Shown: positions 5,419-5,585 of the stretch, one piece after another | Layout of the letters: each line of letters begins with the position of its first letter | Position numbering within the stretch: the stretch's first letter is position 1 | NCBI GenBank assembly: GCA_017407765.1 | Contig: JAFQVZ010000336.1 | Span: forward strand, 1 to 5,585 | Direction: 5' to 3' | DNA: 5,585 nt | Source: Clostridia bacterium | GTDB lineage: Bacteria; Bacillota; Clostridia; Oscillospirales; Butyricicoccaceae | The notes under the pieces: generated by a model | The model's input: only the letters and a program-made list of their open reading frames with translations | Databases searched by the model: none | Told to the model about the DNA's origin: nothing | Translations under genes and position numbers: made by a program

Positions 5419-5585
5419 ACTCTTCAAAATCAATGGGAAGGATGCCCTTGGGGAACTCCATAATGCATCCCTTATGGGGATTTACCACCTGACTGATGCG
5501 AAGGTTGCCCTTGAGCGACAACAGCATACCTGCCTGAGCATCGCTGAGGCCTGCGTGCTTCATAAGGAAGCCGTGCATCTTGTGC
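5417..5585 (-). CDS. Acetamidase/formamidase family protein, C-terminal end (partial)
   Basis: Read on the minus strand, the frame is open from the window edge to a TAA whose complement is at 5417-5419, giving 55 complete codons. The peptide contains LLSLKGNLRISQVVNP followed by CIMEFPKGILP. This matches the C-terminal pattern of the acetamidase/formamidase family (FmdA/AmdA type), where a LLS-x-x-G-(D/N)-(L/V)-R-I-(S/C)-Q-(I/V)-V-(D/N)-P block is followed by a final strand ending in a Pro-Lys. Such enzymes hydrolyse short amides to ammonia and a carboxylate in the cytoplasm. The active-site part is beyond the window, so activity and substrate cannot be checked. Codon use (GGC, CTC, CGC, AAG) resembles the amidohydrolases. 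The frame converges on the 4898-5371 gene across a shared hairpin. The family call is from memory of the motif on a short fragment. Confidence 0.75.
   Translation of the reverse strand, partial: HKMHGFLMKHAGLSDAQAGMLLSLKGNLRISQVVNPHKGCIMEFPKGILPIDFEE

Overview
The window looks like chromosomal DNA of a low-to-mid-GC Clostridia-type Firmicute. The hints are strong AGGAGG-type ribosome binding sites, extended -10 (TGN-TATAAT-like) promoters, short intergenic gaps with compact hairpin/T-tract terminators, GTG and TTG starts, and an EF-Tu tail at the left edge. A gut Oscillospiraceae/Ruminococcus-like host is my guess; the sequence does not fix the genus.

Layout, left to right. (1) Bases 1-51 are the last 16 codons of tuf (EF-Tu), closed by a strong terminator at 90-120. 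(2) A monocistronic gene at 194-817, with its own promoter and terminator, encodes an unrecognised single-pass membrane protein. (3) From an extended -10 at about 879-887, a probable four-gene transcription unit runs from 933 to 4780. It holds two tandem paralogous COG1228-type (imidazolonepropionase-like) amidohydrolases about 78% identical by hand count, a GNAT N-acetyltransferase, and an Mrr-type restriction endonuclease. Gaps are 12, 22 and 13 bases, with no internal terminator, and the unit closes with a perfect 13-bp hairpin. (4) Another gene with its own promoter (4898-5371) encodes a second unrecognised single-pass membrane protein. (5) A nearly identical copy of the same hairpin lies between it and a convergent minus-strand gene, of which only the last 55 codons are present. 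Those codons look like the C-terminus of an acetamidase/formamidase.

Working together (inference): two amidohydrolases and a nearby acetamidase/formamidase suggest hydrolysis of cyclic or linear amides for nitrogen or carbon salvage, but no substrate can be read from sequence. Mrr looks like a type IV, modification-dependent restriction enzyme; no methyltransferase is in view. The amidohydrolases differ from their neighbours in codon use: they almost never use TTA, CTA or TCA, while the mrr gene and the two membrane-protein genes are visibly more AT-rich.

I see no tRNA, rRNA, CRISPR array, insertion sequence or riboswitch. No stretch above 300 bases lacks a gene. I do not find convincing evidence of a wholly new system; the most interesting items are the duplicated amidohydrolases with an altered active-site signature, their linkage to mrr, and the twin hairpins.
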